From positions 236,321 to 300,320 of the forward strand of contig JAUXVF010000028.1 in the NCBI GenBank assembly GCA_030680355.1: a stretch of 64,000 nt of DNA. The letters are read 5' to 3'. This document shows, in pieces, positions 25,535 to 35,412 of this stretch; position 1 is the first letter of the stretch; each line of letters opens with the position of its first letter. This stretch comes from Caulobacter sp. GTDB taxonomy: Bacteria; Pseudomonadota; Alphaproteobacteria; Caulobacterales; Caulobacteraceae. Under the pieces are notes generated by a model. That model had not been told where the DNA came from. It worked only from the letters and a program-made list of their open reading frames with translations, and did no database searches. The translations under genes and the position numbers were made by a program.

Positions 25535-25700
25535 CCTTCCCCCTCGATGGGGGAAGGGTTGGGGATGGAGGTGTGGCCCCGGTGGCGCGGGACGGGCGCG
25601 ATTGGGCGCCGGCGCCGTACCGCGCCCCACGCCCGGACTCAGCGGCCACACCACCACCCAACCCTCCTCCATCGAGGAGGAGGGCTTTGGGGGGCGTGCC
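25535..25700. repeat. Repeat element B (REP/BIME-like)
   Basis: Second copy of the element at 25025-25190, in the same orientation, upstream of the DUF559 gene and ending 18 bases before the glyQ stop codon. The 3' 72 bp (25629-25700) are almost identical to copy A. Confidence 0.88.
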
Positions 25701-25717
25701 TGATGGACTGTGCGGGC

Positions 25718-26623
25718 TCACGCCGCGTCCTCCTGCTGATCGACCCAGGCCTGGGCGCACAGTTTGCAGAGGTCGCGGATGCGGCCGATGTAGCTGGCGC
25801 GTTCGGCCACGGCGATGGCGCCGCGGGCGTTCATCAGGTTGAACAGGTGGCTGGCCTTGAGAACCATGTCGTAGGCCGGCAGGACCAGGGCCTTGTTCTG
25901 GTAGTTTCGGGCCAGCATCAGCGGCACCTGGCGCTCCATGTCCTCGAACTGCCGTTTCAGCACCTCGACATCATAGCCGTGGAAATTGGCCTCGGAGTGC
26001 TGGCGCTCGTTCTCGAGGAAGACGTCGCCATAGGACCGGGCGCCGAGCGGGCTGTCCGGGTCGTTGAACGGCAGGTCGTAAACGTTGTCGACGCCGAACA
26101 CGTACATGGCCAGGCGCTCGAGGCCGTAGGTCAGCTCGCCGGCCACCGGGAAGACGTCGAGACCGCCGACCTGCTGGAAATAGGTATACTGCGACACCTC
26201 CATGCCGTCGCACCAGACTTCCCAGCCAAGGCCCCAGGCCCCGACCGTGGGGTTTTCCCAGTCGTCCTCGACGAAGCGGATGTCGTGCAGCTTGAGGTCC
26301 AGGCCGATGGCTTCCAGCGACCCCAGATACAGGTCCTGCATGTTGGCCGGGTTGGGCTTCAGGATCACCTGGTACTGGTAGTAGTGCTGCAGCCGGTTGG
26401 GGTTCTCGCCATAGCGGCCGTCGCCCGGCCGCCGCGAGGGCTGCACATAGGCGGCGTTCCAGGATTTTGGACCCAGGGCGCGCAGGACGGTGGCCGGGTG
26501 AAGGGTCCCCGCCCCCACCTGTTCGTCGTGCGGCTGCAGAATCACACAGCCCAGGTCACCCCAGTACTGGTTCAGCCGCATGATCAGGGCTTGGAAGGAT
26601 AAGGGTTTGGCGGCCGCCGTCAT
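25718..26623 (-). CDS. glyQ: Glycyl-tRNA synthetase alpha subunit
   Basis: 301-residue alpha chain, class II synthetase core. It carries the diagnostic [24 protein letters not shown] start and the [22 protein letters not shown] motif. Together with GlyS it charges tRNA-Gly. ATG 26623 is preceded by GAAGAGAG. It follows directly after the terminator of the fasciclin gene on the same strand, so its promoter must lie in the short 26624-26645 gap or transcription reads through. Confidence 0.97.
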   Translation of the reverse strand: MTAAAKPLSFQALIMRLNQYWGDLGCVILQPHDEQVGAGTLHPATVLRALGPKSWNAAYVQPSRRPGDGRYGENPNRLQHYYQYQVILKPNPANMQDLYLGSLEAIGLDLKLHDIRFVEDDWENPTVGAWGLGWEVWCDGMEVSQYTYFQQVGGLDVFPVAGELTYGLERLAMYVFGVDNVYDLPFNDPDSPLGARSYGDVFLENERQHSEANFHGYDVEVLKRQFEDMERQVPLMLARNYQNKALVLPAYDMVLKASHLFNLMNARGAIAVAERASYIGRIRDLCKLCAQAWVDQQEDAA

Positions 26624-26640
26624 GGCTCTCTTCGCAGGTG

Positions 26641-26675
26641 CAAAAAAGTCGGCGGACCATAAGGCCCGCCGACTT
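26641..26675 (-). terminator. Terminator of fasciclin gene
   Basis: AAGTCGGCGG (26646-26655) pairs with CCGCCGACTT (26666-26675), followed on the minus strand by TTTTTTG. Strong intrinsic terminator 40 bases past the fasciclin gene stop. Confidence 0.9.
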
Positions 26676-26715
26676 CTGCTTCAAGCGACCACGGGGAACT
26701 AGTTCCCCGCGTCAA

Positions 26716-27339
26716 TCAGGTGGCCGGGACGGCGCCGGCCTGGGTGGCGGCGGCATCGGCGGCGGCGCGGGCCGTCATGGCGGCGCCGACGTCGGCCGAC
26801 AGGACCTTGTCGACGACGTGGATGATGCCGTTGGGCGTGCGGATGTCAGCCTGGACGATATGGGCGTCATTGGCCATCAGGCCGCCGTTGGCGCCATCCA
26901 GCAGGAGGCCCGAGCCGGCCACGGTGGCGACGGGGCCGCGAGCGCCGGCGATCTTGGTGGAATCCACCGGGGCGTTGACCAGGTGATAGACCAGCACCGC
27001 CTGCAGGGCCGGGGCGTCCTTCAGGAGCCGGTCGAGTTCACCGGCCGGCAGGGCGGCGAACGCGGCGTCGGTGGGCGCGAACAGGGTCAGGGTCTTCTGT
27101 CCCTGGATGACGCCGGTCAGCTTGGTGATGCTGAGGGCGCGCAGCAGGGTGGTGAACTGTCCCGAAGCGCGCAGCGTCTCGATCATGTCGCCGGACGGAA
27201 CCACGGGGGTCGCGGCGGGCGCGGCCGGGGCCGCCATGGGCGCGGGCGCGGCGGGCGCGGAGCCGGCGACCTCGGCGAAGGCCGGGGCGGCGAACAGGGC
27301 GGCGGTGGAGAGCACGGCGGCGAAACGGAAAGCTTGCAT
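26716..27339 (-). CDS. Secreted fasciclin-domain protein
   Basis: 207-residue protein: signal peptide (MQAFRFAAVLSTAALFAAPAFA), an Ala/Pro linker to about 45, then one FAS1 domain with the conserved LTLFAPTDAAFAAL (H1) and NGIIHVVDKVL (H2) motifs. FAS1 domains mediate adhesion in the periplasm or outside the cell. The start at 27339 has AAGGA 7 bases upstream; five more codons in frame lack a ribosome site. A perfect dyad lies at 27433-27448 in its promoter region. Confidence 0.9.
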   Translation of the reverse strand: MQAFRFAAVLSTAALFAAPAFAEVAGSAPAAPAPMAAPAAPAATPVVPSGDMIETLRASGQFTTLLRALSITKLTGVIQGQKTLTLFAPTDAAFAALPAGELDRLLKDAPALQAVLVYHLVNAPVDSTKIAGARGPVATVAGSGLLLDGANGGLMANDAHIVQADIRTPNGIIHVVDKVLSADVGAAMTARAAADAAATQAGAVPAT

Positions 27340-27432
27340 CAACAGGTCCTTCAAATGACGCCTGACGGCGCGGTCGGGTCTAGAGTCGGCGACGGCCGGG
27401 GTTTCTGCCGGACAATTGAGGCGACAATTGTT

Positions 27433-27448
27433 CGGTGTTTGAACACCG
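27433..27448. promoter_or_regulatory. Perfect 16-bp dyad upstream of fasciclin gene
   Basis: CGGTGTTTGAACACCG, 94 bp before the fasciclin ATG, next to two CAATTG copies (27413-27418 and 27425-27430). It could be a repressor operator or a small hairpin. The cognate regulator is unknown. Confidence 0.4.
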
Positions 27449-27558
27449 TTCGCCGGGATCGATCGGGCGCCGACCGGGCGGGCCCGGGTCGAGGCGGAAC
27501 GGCTGATACCTGTCCACGCCCCGTTTTTCCAGTCCGATGGAGTCGAGAGGCTGCCGGC

Positions 27559-27867
27559 CTAGTTGCCGGACGGCGCCGTCCGCTGGCCGCCACCCGACAT
27601 CGGACCGCCATATCGGGCCCGATTCTCCTGGGTGTCGGGAATCGGACCGTTGGTGACCACGGCCGGGTCAGCCGGGGTCAGCTTCCAGGCCTCTTCCGGG
27701 GGCGTCGGCGAGTCCTGGCGGATCACGACCGGCGGCTCGGCGCTGGTCTGGACGACGGCCATCGTATCGACGACGACGACGGGACTTGCCGGTTCGGTCC
27801 GGGCGAGGGCTGGACCGCCCAGAGCGGCGCAGACGGCGGCTGTAAGCAGGATGCGGGTGGGAGACAT
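27559..27867 (-). CDS. Small secreted hypothetical protein
   Basis: 102-residue protein with signal peptide MSPTRILLTAAVCAALGGPALA and a proline-rich mature part without recognised domain (PPEEAWKLTPADPAVV; GGPMSGGGQRT). ATG 27867 follows GAGGT at 6-7 bases. The frame continues upstream to 28170 but that portion is Arg/Pro-rich and overlaps the orphan hairpin. Likely periplasmic; function unknown. Confidence 0.7.
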   Translation of the reverse strand: MSPTRILLTAAVCAALGGPALARTEPASPVVVVDTMAVVQTSAEPPVVIRQDSPTPPEEAWKLTPADPAVVTNGPIPDTQENRARYGGPMSGGGQRTAPSGN

Positions 27868-28572
<705 letters not shown>

Positions 28573-28601
28573 ACCATCATCGGGACAAGGGGATAGAAAC
28601 G

Positions 28602-29900
28602 ATGAAATTTGATCTCAAGACATGGGCCGGCATCGGCCTCGCCACGGGGGCGGCGCTGCTGGCGTCGCCTGCCTTCGCCCAGGACGCCGCGCCGACGCTC
28701 GACACCGGCGACACCGCCTGGATGCTGACCTCGACCGTGCTGGTCCTGATGATGACCATTCCGGGCCTGGCCCTGTTCTACGGCGGCATGGTCCGCAAGA
28801 AGAACGTCATCGCCACCGTGGCGCAGTCGTTCGTCATCACCTGCCTCTGCACCGTGCTGTGGGTCGTCGCCGGCTATTCGCTGGCCTTCACCACCGCCGG
28901 CAACGCCGGCCTCAACCAGTTCGTGGGCGGTCTCGACAAGGCCTTCCTGGCGGGCGTGGGCGTCGACTCGCTCTCGGGCACCATTCCGGAGTCGGTGTTC
29001 CTCACCTTCCAGATGACCTTCGCCATCATCACGCCGGCCCTGATCGCCGGCGCCTTCGCCGAGCGGATGAAGTTCTCCTCCCTGCTGCTGTTCATCGGTC
29101 TGTGGTCCCTGCTGGTCTACGCGCCGATCACCCATGCGGTGTGGGGCGGCGGCATCATGGCCGACTGGGGCGTGCTCGACTTCGCCGGCGGCACCGTGGT
29201 TCACATCAACGCCGGTGTGGCCGGTCTGGTCTGCGCCATCTTCCTTGGTCCGCGTAAGGGCCTGGGCACCGAGAACATGGCGCCCAACAACCTGGTCCTG
29301 ACCATGATCGGCGCCAGCCTGCTGTGGGTCGGCTGGTTCGGTTTCAACGCCGGTTCGGCCGTGGCCTCCAACGGTCTGGCCGGCATGGCGATGATCAACA
29401 CCCAGCTGGCCACCGCCGCGGCGGCCCTGGTCTGGATGACGATCGAGTGGGTGCAGCGCAAGAAGCCGGGCATGCTCGGCCTGGCGTCCGGCGCGGTGGC
29501 CGGCCTGGTGGCCATCACCCCGGCCGCCGGCTTCGTGAACCCGCAGGGCGCGCTGATCATCGGCCTGGCCGGCGGCGCGGCGGCCTATGCCGGTTCGGTC
29601 TGGCTCAAGCGCCTGCTGAAGTACGACGACAGCCTTGACGCCTTCGGCGTTCACGGCGTCGCCGGCATCGTCGGCGCCCTGCTGACCGGCGTGCTGGCCG
29701 ACACGGCCGTCAACAGCGGTGGCGAAGGCGCCAACCTGATGACCCAGGTCTATGGCGTCGGCGCGACCATCATCTACACGGCGGTCGCCACGACGATCAT
29801 CCTGTGGGTGGTCAAGCTCCTGACCGGCGGCCTGCGGGTTTCCGAAGAAGGTGAAGTGGAAGGCCTCGACATGGCCCTTCACGGAGAAGCCCTGCACTAG
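28602..29900 (+). CDS. amtB: Ammonium transporter
   Basis: 432-residue Amt/Rh channel with a cleavable signal (MKFDLKTWAGIGLATGAALLASPAFA) and eleven predicted helices. It has the Amt signature DFAGGTVVHINAGVAGLV and the twin pore histidines (HINAG and GVHGVAG). ATG 28602 is preceded by AGGGGA; an upstream in-frame ATG 11 codons earlier is not needed. Forms an operon with glnK, which inhibits it by direct binding. Confidence 0.97.
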   Translation: MKFDLKTWAGIGLATGAALLASPAFAQDAAPTLDTGDTAWMLTSTVLVLMMTIPGLALFYGGMVRKKNVIATVAQSFVITCLCTVLWVVAGYSLAFTTAGNAGLNQFVGGLDKAFLAGVGVDSLSGTIPESVFLTFQMTFAIITPALIAGAFAERMKFSSLLLFIGLWSLLVYAPITHAVWGGGIMADWGVLDFAGGTVVHINAGVAGLVCAIFLGPRKGLGTENMAPNNLVLTMIGASLLWVGWFGFNAGSAVASNGLAGMAMINTQLATAAAALVWMTIEWVQRKKPGMLGLASGAVAGLVAITPAAGFVNPQGALIIGLAGGAAAYAGSVWLKRLLKYDDSLDAFGVHGVAGIVGALLTGVLADTAVNSGGEGANLMTQVYGVGATIIYTAVATTIILWVVKLLTGGLRVSEEGEVEGLDMALHGEALH

Positions 29901-29928
29901 CGGGCGGATCCCACCGGACAACCAGCGG

Positions 29929-29950
29929 CGGGGCCCCTTCGGGGGCCCCG
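29929..29950. terminator. Bidirectional hairpin after amtB
   Basis: CGGGGCCCC (29929-29937) pairs with GGGGCCCCG (29942-29950) around a short loop, in the gap between amtB and the convergent ispE. The T-run is interrupted (TTTGCGTTTG). Confidence 0.7.
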
Positions 29951-29964
29951 TTTGCGTTTGGGCC

Positions 29965-30834
29965 TCAGCCCAGTCGGCAGCGTCTGACCCACCAGTCGGG
30001 ACGCATCGACTCCAGGCGTTCGGCCAGACCTTCGGCCTCGATGTCGCCGGCGCAGAGGGCGAAACAGGTGGCCCCCGAGCCGCTCATCCGGGCCAGCAGA
30101 ACCTCGGGCTCGCCCCGCAGCGTCTCCAGCACCTCGCCGATCGCCGGCGCCAGGCCGACGGCCGGAGCCTCGAGATCGTTGCGGCACAGGCTCATATAGG
30201 CGGCCAGCTCCTCGGCGCTTTCGAAGGCCGCGGGCAGATAGGGCGCTTCGGCGTCACCCAGGACGCCGGTCTCGTCGAACGCCCGATACACGGCGGCCGT
30301 TGACGAGGCAACGCGCGGATTGACCAGCACGGCGTTCAGGGCCGGCAGGCCCGGCGGCGGCGCCAGCCGGTCGCCCCGGCCCGAGGTCATGGCCGCCTTG
30401 CCCCAAAGGCAAACGGGCCCGTCCGCGCCGAGGCGGGCGGCGATCAGGGTCAGCATCTCGTCCTGGACCGCCAGCTCAAGCGCCGACCGCAGCAGGCGCA
30501 GCGTCGCCCCGGCGTCGGCGGACCCGCCGCCCAGACCGGCGGCGATCGGCAGTTGTTTGTCCAGCAGCAGGCGGAATGGCGGTTGGGGGCCCTTCACATG
30601 CTCAAACAGGGCCCGGGCGGCCTGGACGACCAGATTGTCAGGGCCCGCCTCCAGCCCGGCCGAAAAAGGGCCGGTGATCTCGAACTCCGGCGCTTCGGCG
30701 CCGCTGATCGAGACGGTGTCGCCGACATCGGCGAAGACCATCAGGCTGGAGAGCGGATGATAGCCGTCCGGCGTCGCGGCCCCGACATGCAGGAACAGGT
30801 TCACCTTGGCCGGCGCGAAAGCTGACAGGGCCAT
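29965..30834 (-). CDS. ispE: 4-(cytidine 5'-diphospho)-2-C-methyl-D-erythritol kinase
   Basis: 289-residue GHMP kinase of the MEP isoprenoid pathway. It begins MALSAFAPAKVNLFLHVGA (catalytic Lys10 region) and has the ATP loop PIAAGLGGGSADAGA at 96-110 and the C-terminal MSGSGATCFAL motif. Length fits the family. It lies 92 bp after the TPR lipoprotein gene on the same strand, an arrangement that suggests a shared transcript. Confidence 0.95.
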   Translation of the reverse strand: MALSAFAPAKVNLFLHVGAATPDGYHPLSSLMVFADVGDTVSISGAEAPEFEITGPFSAGLEAGPDNLVVQAARALFEHVKGPQPPFRLLLDKQLPIAAGLGGGSADAGATLRLLRSALELAVQDEMLTLIAARLGADGPVCLWGKAAMTSGRGDRLAPPPGLPALNAVLVNPRVASSTAAVYRAFDETGVLGDAEAPYLPAAFESAEELAAYMSLCRNDLEAPAVGLAPAIGEVLETLRGEPEVLLARMSGSGATCFALCAGDIEAEGLAERLESMRPDWWVRRCRLG

Positions 30835-30926
30835 GTTCGATTCCCGCTGATCCCGCGAAACCGGGGACAGTGGCGTTGTAACGCTGATGACCGGGCTTTC
30901 CACAGAAAGCCTGACCAGCCGCCGAT

Positions 30927-32657
30927 CTAGTTGGAGGCGGTCACCGCCGGCGGCCCGACGGGATCGAGGCCCGATTTGATCTTGGCCTCGACCTCCTGCC
31001 TGACCCGGTCGGTCGGCTCGAGCGTCAGGACCCGCTGCCACTGGAAGCGCGCCTCGATCACCCGACCGACGCGCCAGTAGGCGTCGCCGAGGTGGTCGTT
31101 GATGTCGGGGTCGGCGGGATCAAGGAGGACAGCGGCCTCGAGCTGCTCGACGGCGTTGCGGTAGTCGCCCATGCGGTAATAGGCCCAGCCCAGCGAATCG
31201 ACCGCGGCCCCGGAGTCCGGGTTGGCCGCGACGGCCCGCTTGACCATGTCCATGGCCTCGCCGAGACGCTCGCCACGATCGATCCAGCTGTAGCCGAGGT
31301 AGTTGAGCAGTTCGGGCTCGTTGGGACGGGCGGCCAGCGCGGCCCGCAGGTCGCGTTCGGCGTCGGGCCAGCGGCCCGATCGCTCCAGCGCCACGCCGCG
31401 CATGTACAGAAGTCGCCAGTCCGGCGTCGGGCCGGCGCGGGTGATCACGCCATCCATGACCGCCGCCGATTCGGCATAGAGGTCATTGGCGCGCAGGAGG
31501 TCGGCATAGGTGATGGCCGCCTGGTCATCCTTGCCGCCCGCCTCGTAGACGCCGCGTGCGATGCGCAGGGCCGTCTCGCTGTCCTTGGACGTCTGGTAGG
31601 TCCAGGCCAGTTTGGAGCGGGCGCCGGCGTACTGGGCCGAGCCGGCCGGGATGGCCGAATAGGCGGCGCGGGCGCCCTCGATGTCCTTCTCCGCGGCCAT
31701 GGCGTCGCCCATCATCACGCGGGCGTCGTCACGGGTGGGATCGAGATACAGGACCATCCGCAGATAGGCGGTCGCCATTTCGTACTGGTGGTCGGTCATC
31801 ATCTGGGCGGCCGGCGCCACCAGGCCGCGGGCTGCGCCCTGACGGATGGTCGGCAGCGGCGGCGCGCCCCGGCGACGGGTCACCCGCTCCCGGGCGGCCA
31901 GCAGTTCAGGATCCCGCGGCGTCTTCAGAAGGGCCTTGTCATAGACCGCCGCCGCATCGGCCCAGCGTCGGCGACGTTCGAGGAAGCCGCCGTAGTCCGC
32001 CGCGAACAGCACGCCGGAGCCGTCCAGGCCGACCAGGGCCATGTAATCGGTTTCAGCCTCGTCATACCGCTTGGCCCGTTCGAACAGCTGGGCCTGACCC
32101 AGTTGACCGAAGATCTCGACCAGCCGGTCGCCCCGGAGGTCGGGACGGGTCAGGGCGCCGACCTCGTCGCCCGCGGTCGCCGCGACCCAGGGAGTCAGCA
32201 GGGCCGCCGCCGGCCGATGCGGCACATTGACCGCGCCGTTGGCCAGCAGCTCCGTCGCGCGTTGACCGTCGCCTTCGCCGATATCGGCGACGACCTCGAT
32301 CAGGGCCGCGAGCCTCTGGATCACCAGCCGTGTGTCGGGACTGTCAGGGGACAGCTTCGCGGCGAGCGGGATGTCGCCCGACATGGCCGCCGCGATGAAG
32401 GCCCGTTCCCGGAAGAAGGCGCCGTCCAGCCCCGCCTGCCCGGCGCGGGTGAAATAGCGTGAGGCGTCTTCGGCGCGGTCATTGTGCATCGCCGCCTGGC
32501 CGGCCAGAAACAGGCCGTAGGGCGACACCGGCTCGTCGGCCTCGAAGGCGACGTCCTGGGACGGTTTGAGTCCGGCGCTCTGGGCCGGCGCGGTCGTGGC
32601 GCAGGCGGCGAGGAAGGCCAGGGGGGCGAGGGCGGGCAAGACGAAACGCAGCTTCAT
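30927..32657 (-). CDS. TPR-repeat lipoprotein
   Basis: 576-residue protein with lipoprotein signal ending LAAC (MKLRFVLPALAPLAFLAAC) and TPR repeats over most of its length, clearest near the C-terminus: LLNYLGYSWIDRG, AVDSLGWAYYRMGDYRNAVE and INDHLGDAYWRVGR. Anchored in the periplasm, probably as a scaffold for envelope protein complexes. The pairing with ispE is common in alphaproteobacteria. Partners unknown. Confidence 0.88.
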   Translation of the reverse strand: MKLRFVLPALAPLAFLAACATTAPAQSAGLKPSQDVAFEADEPVSPYGLFLAGQAAMHNDRAEDASRYFTRAGQAGLDGAFFRERAFIAAAMSGDIPLAAKLSPDSPDTRLVIQRLAALIEVVADIGEGDGQRATELLANGAVNVPHRPAAALLTPWVAATAGDEVGALTRPDLRGDRLVEIFGQLGQAQLFERAKRYDEAETDYMALVGLDGSGVLFAADYGGFLERRRRWADAAAVYDKALLKTPRDPELLAARERVTRRRGAPPLPTIRQGAARGLVAPAAQMMTDHQYEMATAYLRMVLYLDPTRDDARVMMGDAMAAEKDIEGARAAYSAIPAGSAQYAGARSKLAWTYQTSKDSETALRIARGVYEAGGKDDQAAITYADLLRANDLYAESAAVMDGVITRAGPTPDWRLLYMRGVALERSGRWPDAERDLRAALAARPNEPELLNYLGYSWIDRGERLGEAMDMVKRAVAANPDSGAAVDSLGWAYYRMGDYRNAVEQLEAAVLLDPADPDINDHLGDAYWRVGRVIEARFQWQRVLTLEPTDRVRQEVEAKIKSGLDPVGPPAVTASN

Positions 32658-32715
32658 ACCGCTCACCTTGCCCCAATCTGTGGCGCTCGCAAGGCGCCTC
32701 GCCCCGCGCGCGTGA

Positions 32716-34389
32716 TTACATGTTCGGATAGTTGGGCCCGCCGCCGCCTTCCGGGGTCGTCCAGACGATGTTCTGCGACGGATCCTTGATGTCGCAGGTT
32801 TTGCAGTGGACGCAGTTCTGGGCGTTGATCTGGAACTTCGGATTGTTCCCGGCCTCGTCGTAGAGCACCTCATAGACGCCCGCCGGGCAGTAGAGCCGGG
32901 CCGGTTCGCCATAGAGCGGCAGGTTAACGTCGATCGGGATCGACGGGTCCTTGAGCTTCAGGTGGGCCGGCTGATCTTCCTCGTGGTTGGTCGCCGACAG
33001 GAAGACCGAGCTCAGCTTGTCGAAGCTGATGACGCCGTCGGGCTTGGGGTAGTCGATCTTCGGATAATCCTTGGCCAGACCGGTCGATTCCGCGTCGGTC
33101 TTGCCGTGCTTGAGGGTGCCGAAGAACGAGAAGCCGCCCAGCAGGTGGGTGCACCACATGTCGAACATGCCGACCGCCCCGCCCAGGAAGGTGCCCAGCT
33201 TGCTGAGCAGCGGCTTGGCGTTGCGGACCAGCTTGAGCTCCTTGGCCACCCACGAATTCTCGACAGCGGCGGTGTAGCTGACCAGCTCGTCGCCCGCGCG
33301 GCCGGCCTGCAGGGCCTTGAAGGCTTCTTCGGCGGCCAGCATGCCGGTCTTCATGGCGTTATGGCTGCCCTTGATGCGGGGCACGTTCACGAAGCCCGCT
33401 GAACAGCCGATCAGGACGCCGCCCGGGAAGGTCAGTTTCGGGATCGACTGCCAGCCGCCCTCGGTGATGGCGCGGGCGCCATAGGAGATGCGCTTGCCGC
33501 CCTCGAGGTGGGGCTTGACCGAGGGGTGGTGCTTGAAGCGCTGGAACTCGTCGAACGGCGACAGCCAAGGGTTCTTGTAGCTGAGGTGCACGACGTAGCC
33601 GATGGCCACGTAGTTGTCCCCGAAGTGGTACATGAAACTGCCGCCGCCCGTGTTGTTGTCCAGCGGCCAGCCGGTGCTGTGCTGGGCAAGACCGGGCTGG
33701 AAACTGGCGTCCGGCACCTGCCAGAGCTCCTTGAGGCCGATGCCGAACTTCTGCGGCTCGCGACCTTCGCGAAGATTGAATTTGGCTTCCAGCACCTTGG
33801 CCAGCGAACCGCGCACGCCCTCGCCGATGAAGACGTATTTGCCGTGCAGCTCCATGCCCGGTTCGTAGCTGGCCTTGTGATGGCCGTCCTTGGCGACGCC
33901 TACGACGCCGACAACGACGCCCTTCACCGAACCGTCCTCGCGGAAGACCAGTTCCGAAGCGGCGAAGCCCGGATAGATTTCCACACCCAGCGCCTCGGCC
34001 TGCCCGGCCATCCAGCGGCAGATATTGGCCAGGGACGAGATGTAGCAGCCGTGATTGTGCATGAACGGCGGCAAGGCGAACATCGGCAGGCTGAGCTCGC
34101 CCTGCGGGCCCAGCACCAGGAAGCGGTCCTTGGTGACCGGCGTCTCCAGGGGCGCGCCCAGCGCCTTCCAGTCGGGAATCAGTTCGTTCAGCGCCTTGGG
34201 ATCGATCACCGCGCCCGACAGGATGTGGGCGCCGACTTCGGAGCCCTTCTCCAGCACGGCCACCGAAACCTCGGTTCCAGCCGCCGCGGCCAGCTGTTTG
34301 AGCCGGATCGCCGACGCCAGGCCGGCGGGACCGCCGCCGACGATGACGACGTCATACTCCATGGACTCGCGTTCGACGGCTTCGGTCAT
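32716..34389 (-). CDS. Electron transfer flavoprotein-ubiquinone oxidoreductase
   Basis: 557-residue FAD/4Fe-4S enzyme that passes electrons from ETF to ubiquinone. FAD motif VVIVGGGPAGLASAIRL near 15-32; C-terminal cluster ligands in YCPAGVYEV and NCVHCKTCDIKDP; and the membrane-associating GWPLDNNTGGGSFMYHF region. Full length. Serves fatty-acid and amino-acid oxidation; the ETF subunit genes are not in the window. Confidence 0.95.
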   Translation of the reverse strand: MTEAVERESMEYDVVIVGGGPAGLASAIRLKQLAAAAGTEVSVAVLEKGSEVGAHILSGAVIDPKALNELIPDWKALGAPLETPVTKDRFLVLGPQGELSLPMFALPPFMHNHGCYISSLANICRWMAGQAEALGVEIYPGFAASELVFREDGSVKGVVVGVVGVAKDGHHKASYEPGMELHGKYVFIGEGVRGSLAKVLEAKFNLREGREPQKFGIGLKELWQVPDASFQPGLAQHSTGWPLDNNTGGGSFMYHFGDNYVAIGYVVHLSYKNPWLSPFDEFQRFKHHPSVKPHLEGGKRISYGARAITEGGWQSIPKLTFPGGVLIGCSAGFVNVPRIKGSHNAMKTGMLAAEEAFKALQAGRAGDELVSYTAAVENSWVAKELKLVRNAKPLLSKLGTFLGGAVGMFDMWCTHLLGGFSFFGTLKHGKTDAESTGLAKDYPKIDYPKPDGVISFDKLSSVFLSATNHEEDQPAHLKLKDPSIPIDVNLPLYGEPARLYCPAGVYEVLYDEAGNNPKFQINAQNCVHCKTCDIKDPSQNIVWTTPEGGGGPNYPNM

Positions 34390-34569
34390 TGCTGCATTCC
34401 CCTTCGCGTATCAGGGGACTTATTCGAAGGCGACGCAGGGGCGGTCAAGTGCCAATGGCCGATTGGCGACGTTCATGGCAGGCCGGTGTTCAGGCTCGGT
34501 GACCACGAATGGAATTGTCCCTGGGCGATGACGCTGGCCCTGCCCCCCGCCCAGGGGTTAGATCATCGC

Positions 34570-35412
34570 GTGACCAGCACCCACGCCAAGGCTGTCGAAA
34601 GCGCCCTCGCCTTCTGGGCCGAGGTCGGCGTGGACGCCTGCTATGCCGAGGCGCCGATCGACCGGCTGGCCGAGGGCGCGGCGCGGCTGCAGGCCAAGGC
34701 CACGCCGCCCAGGCCGGCGTCGATGTCCCCGGCCGGTGGCCGTCAGGGTCAACCCGACATTTCCGCCGCCGTCGCCCAGGCTCTCGCCGCCGCCGCCGCC
34801 GCCGACAGCCTCGAAGCCCTGGCCGCGGCCATCGCCGCCTTCGATGGCTGCGGCCTCAAGATGGAGGGCGCAAAACAGGCGGTCTTCTCACGCGGCGCGG
34901 CCGATGCGCCGGTGGTCATTATCGGCGAAGGCCCCGGCGCCGAGGAAGACGCCCGGGGCGAGCCCTTCGTCGGCAAGGCCGGCCAGTTGCTCGACCGGAT
35001 GCTGGCGGCGGCGGGGCTCGAGGGCCGGGTGTTCATCACCAACACCGTCTTCTGGCGGGCGCCCGGCAACCGCACACCCACGGCCGCGGAACAGGCCGTC
35101 TGCGCGCCCTTCCTCGAACGGGCCATCCAGCTGGTGAAGCCGAGGATGCTGCTGCTGGTCGGCGGCGCCTCGGCCAAGTCGGTGCTCAAGCGCGAGGAAG
35201 GCATCCTCTCCCTGCACGGCCGCTGGTTCGAATGGCATGGCGAGGACGGCGCCGTGCTGCCGGCGTTGCCGACCCTGCATCCGGCCTTCCTGCTGCGCCA
35301 GCCGGCGGCGAAGAAGAAGGCCTGGGCCGATCTGCTGACCCTGACCGAGCGGCTCGACCGGCCCGGGCGGCCGGACCACCCGGACGCCTCCTCAAGCGGA
35401 ACATCGTCATGA
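34570..35412 (+). CDS. Uracil-DNA glycosylase, family 4-like
   Basis: 280-residue UDG superfamily protein. Motif 1 GEGPGAEEDARGEPFVGKAG (119-138), NTVFWRAPGNRTPT (158-171) and motif 2 HPAFLLRQP identify the family 4 (UDGa) group that removes uracil from DNA. Of the four Fe-S cysteines expected, only Cys94 and Cys178 remain; Phe91 and Trp162 occupy the other positions. GTG 34570 is chosen (AGGGG upstream), with ATG 34528 as an alternative. The 70 N-terminal residues are a poorly conserved extension. Confidence 0.85.
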   Translation: MTSTHAKAVESALAFWAEVGVDACYAEAPIDRLAEGAARLQAKATPPRPASMSPAGGRQGQPDISAAVAQALAAAAAADSLEALAAAIAAFDGCGLKMEGAKQAVFSRGAADAPVVIIGEGPGAEEDARGEPFVGKAGQLLDRMLAAAGLEGRVFITNTVFWRAPGNRTPTAAEQAVCAPFLERAIQLVKPRMLLLVGGASAKSVLKREEGILSLHGRWFEWHGEDGAVLPALPTLHPAFLLRQPAAKKKAWADLLTLTERLDRPGRPDHPDASSSGTSS

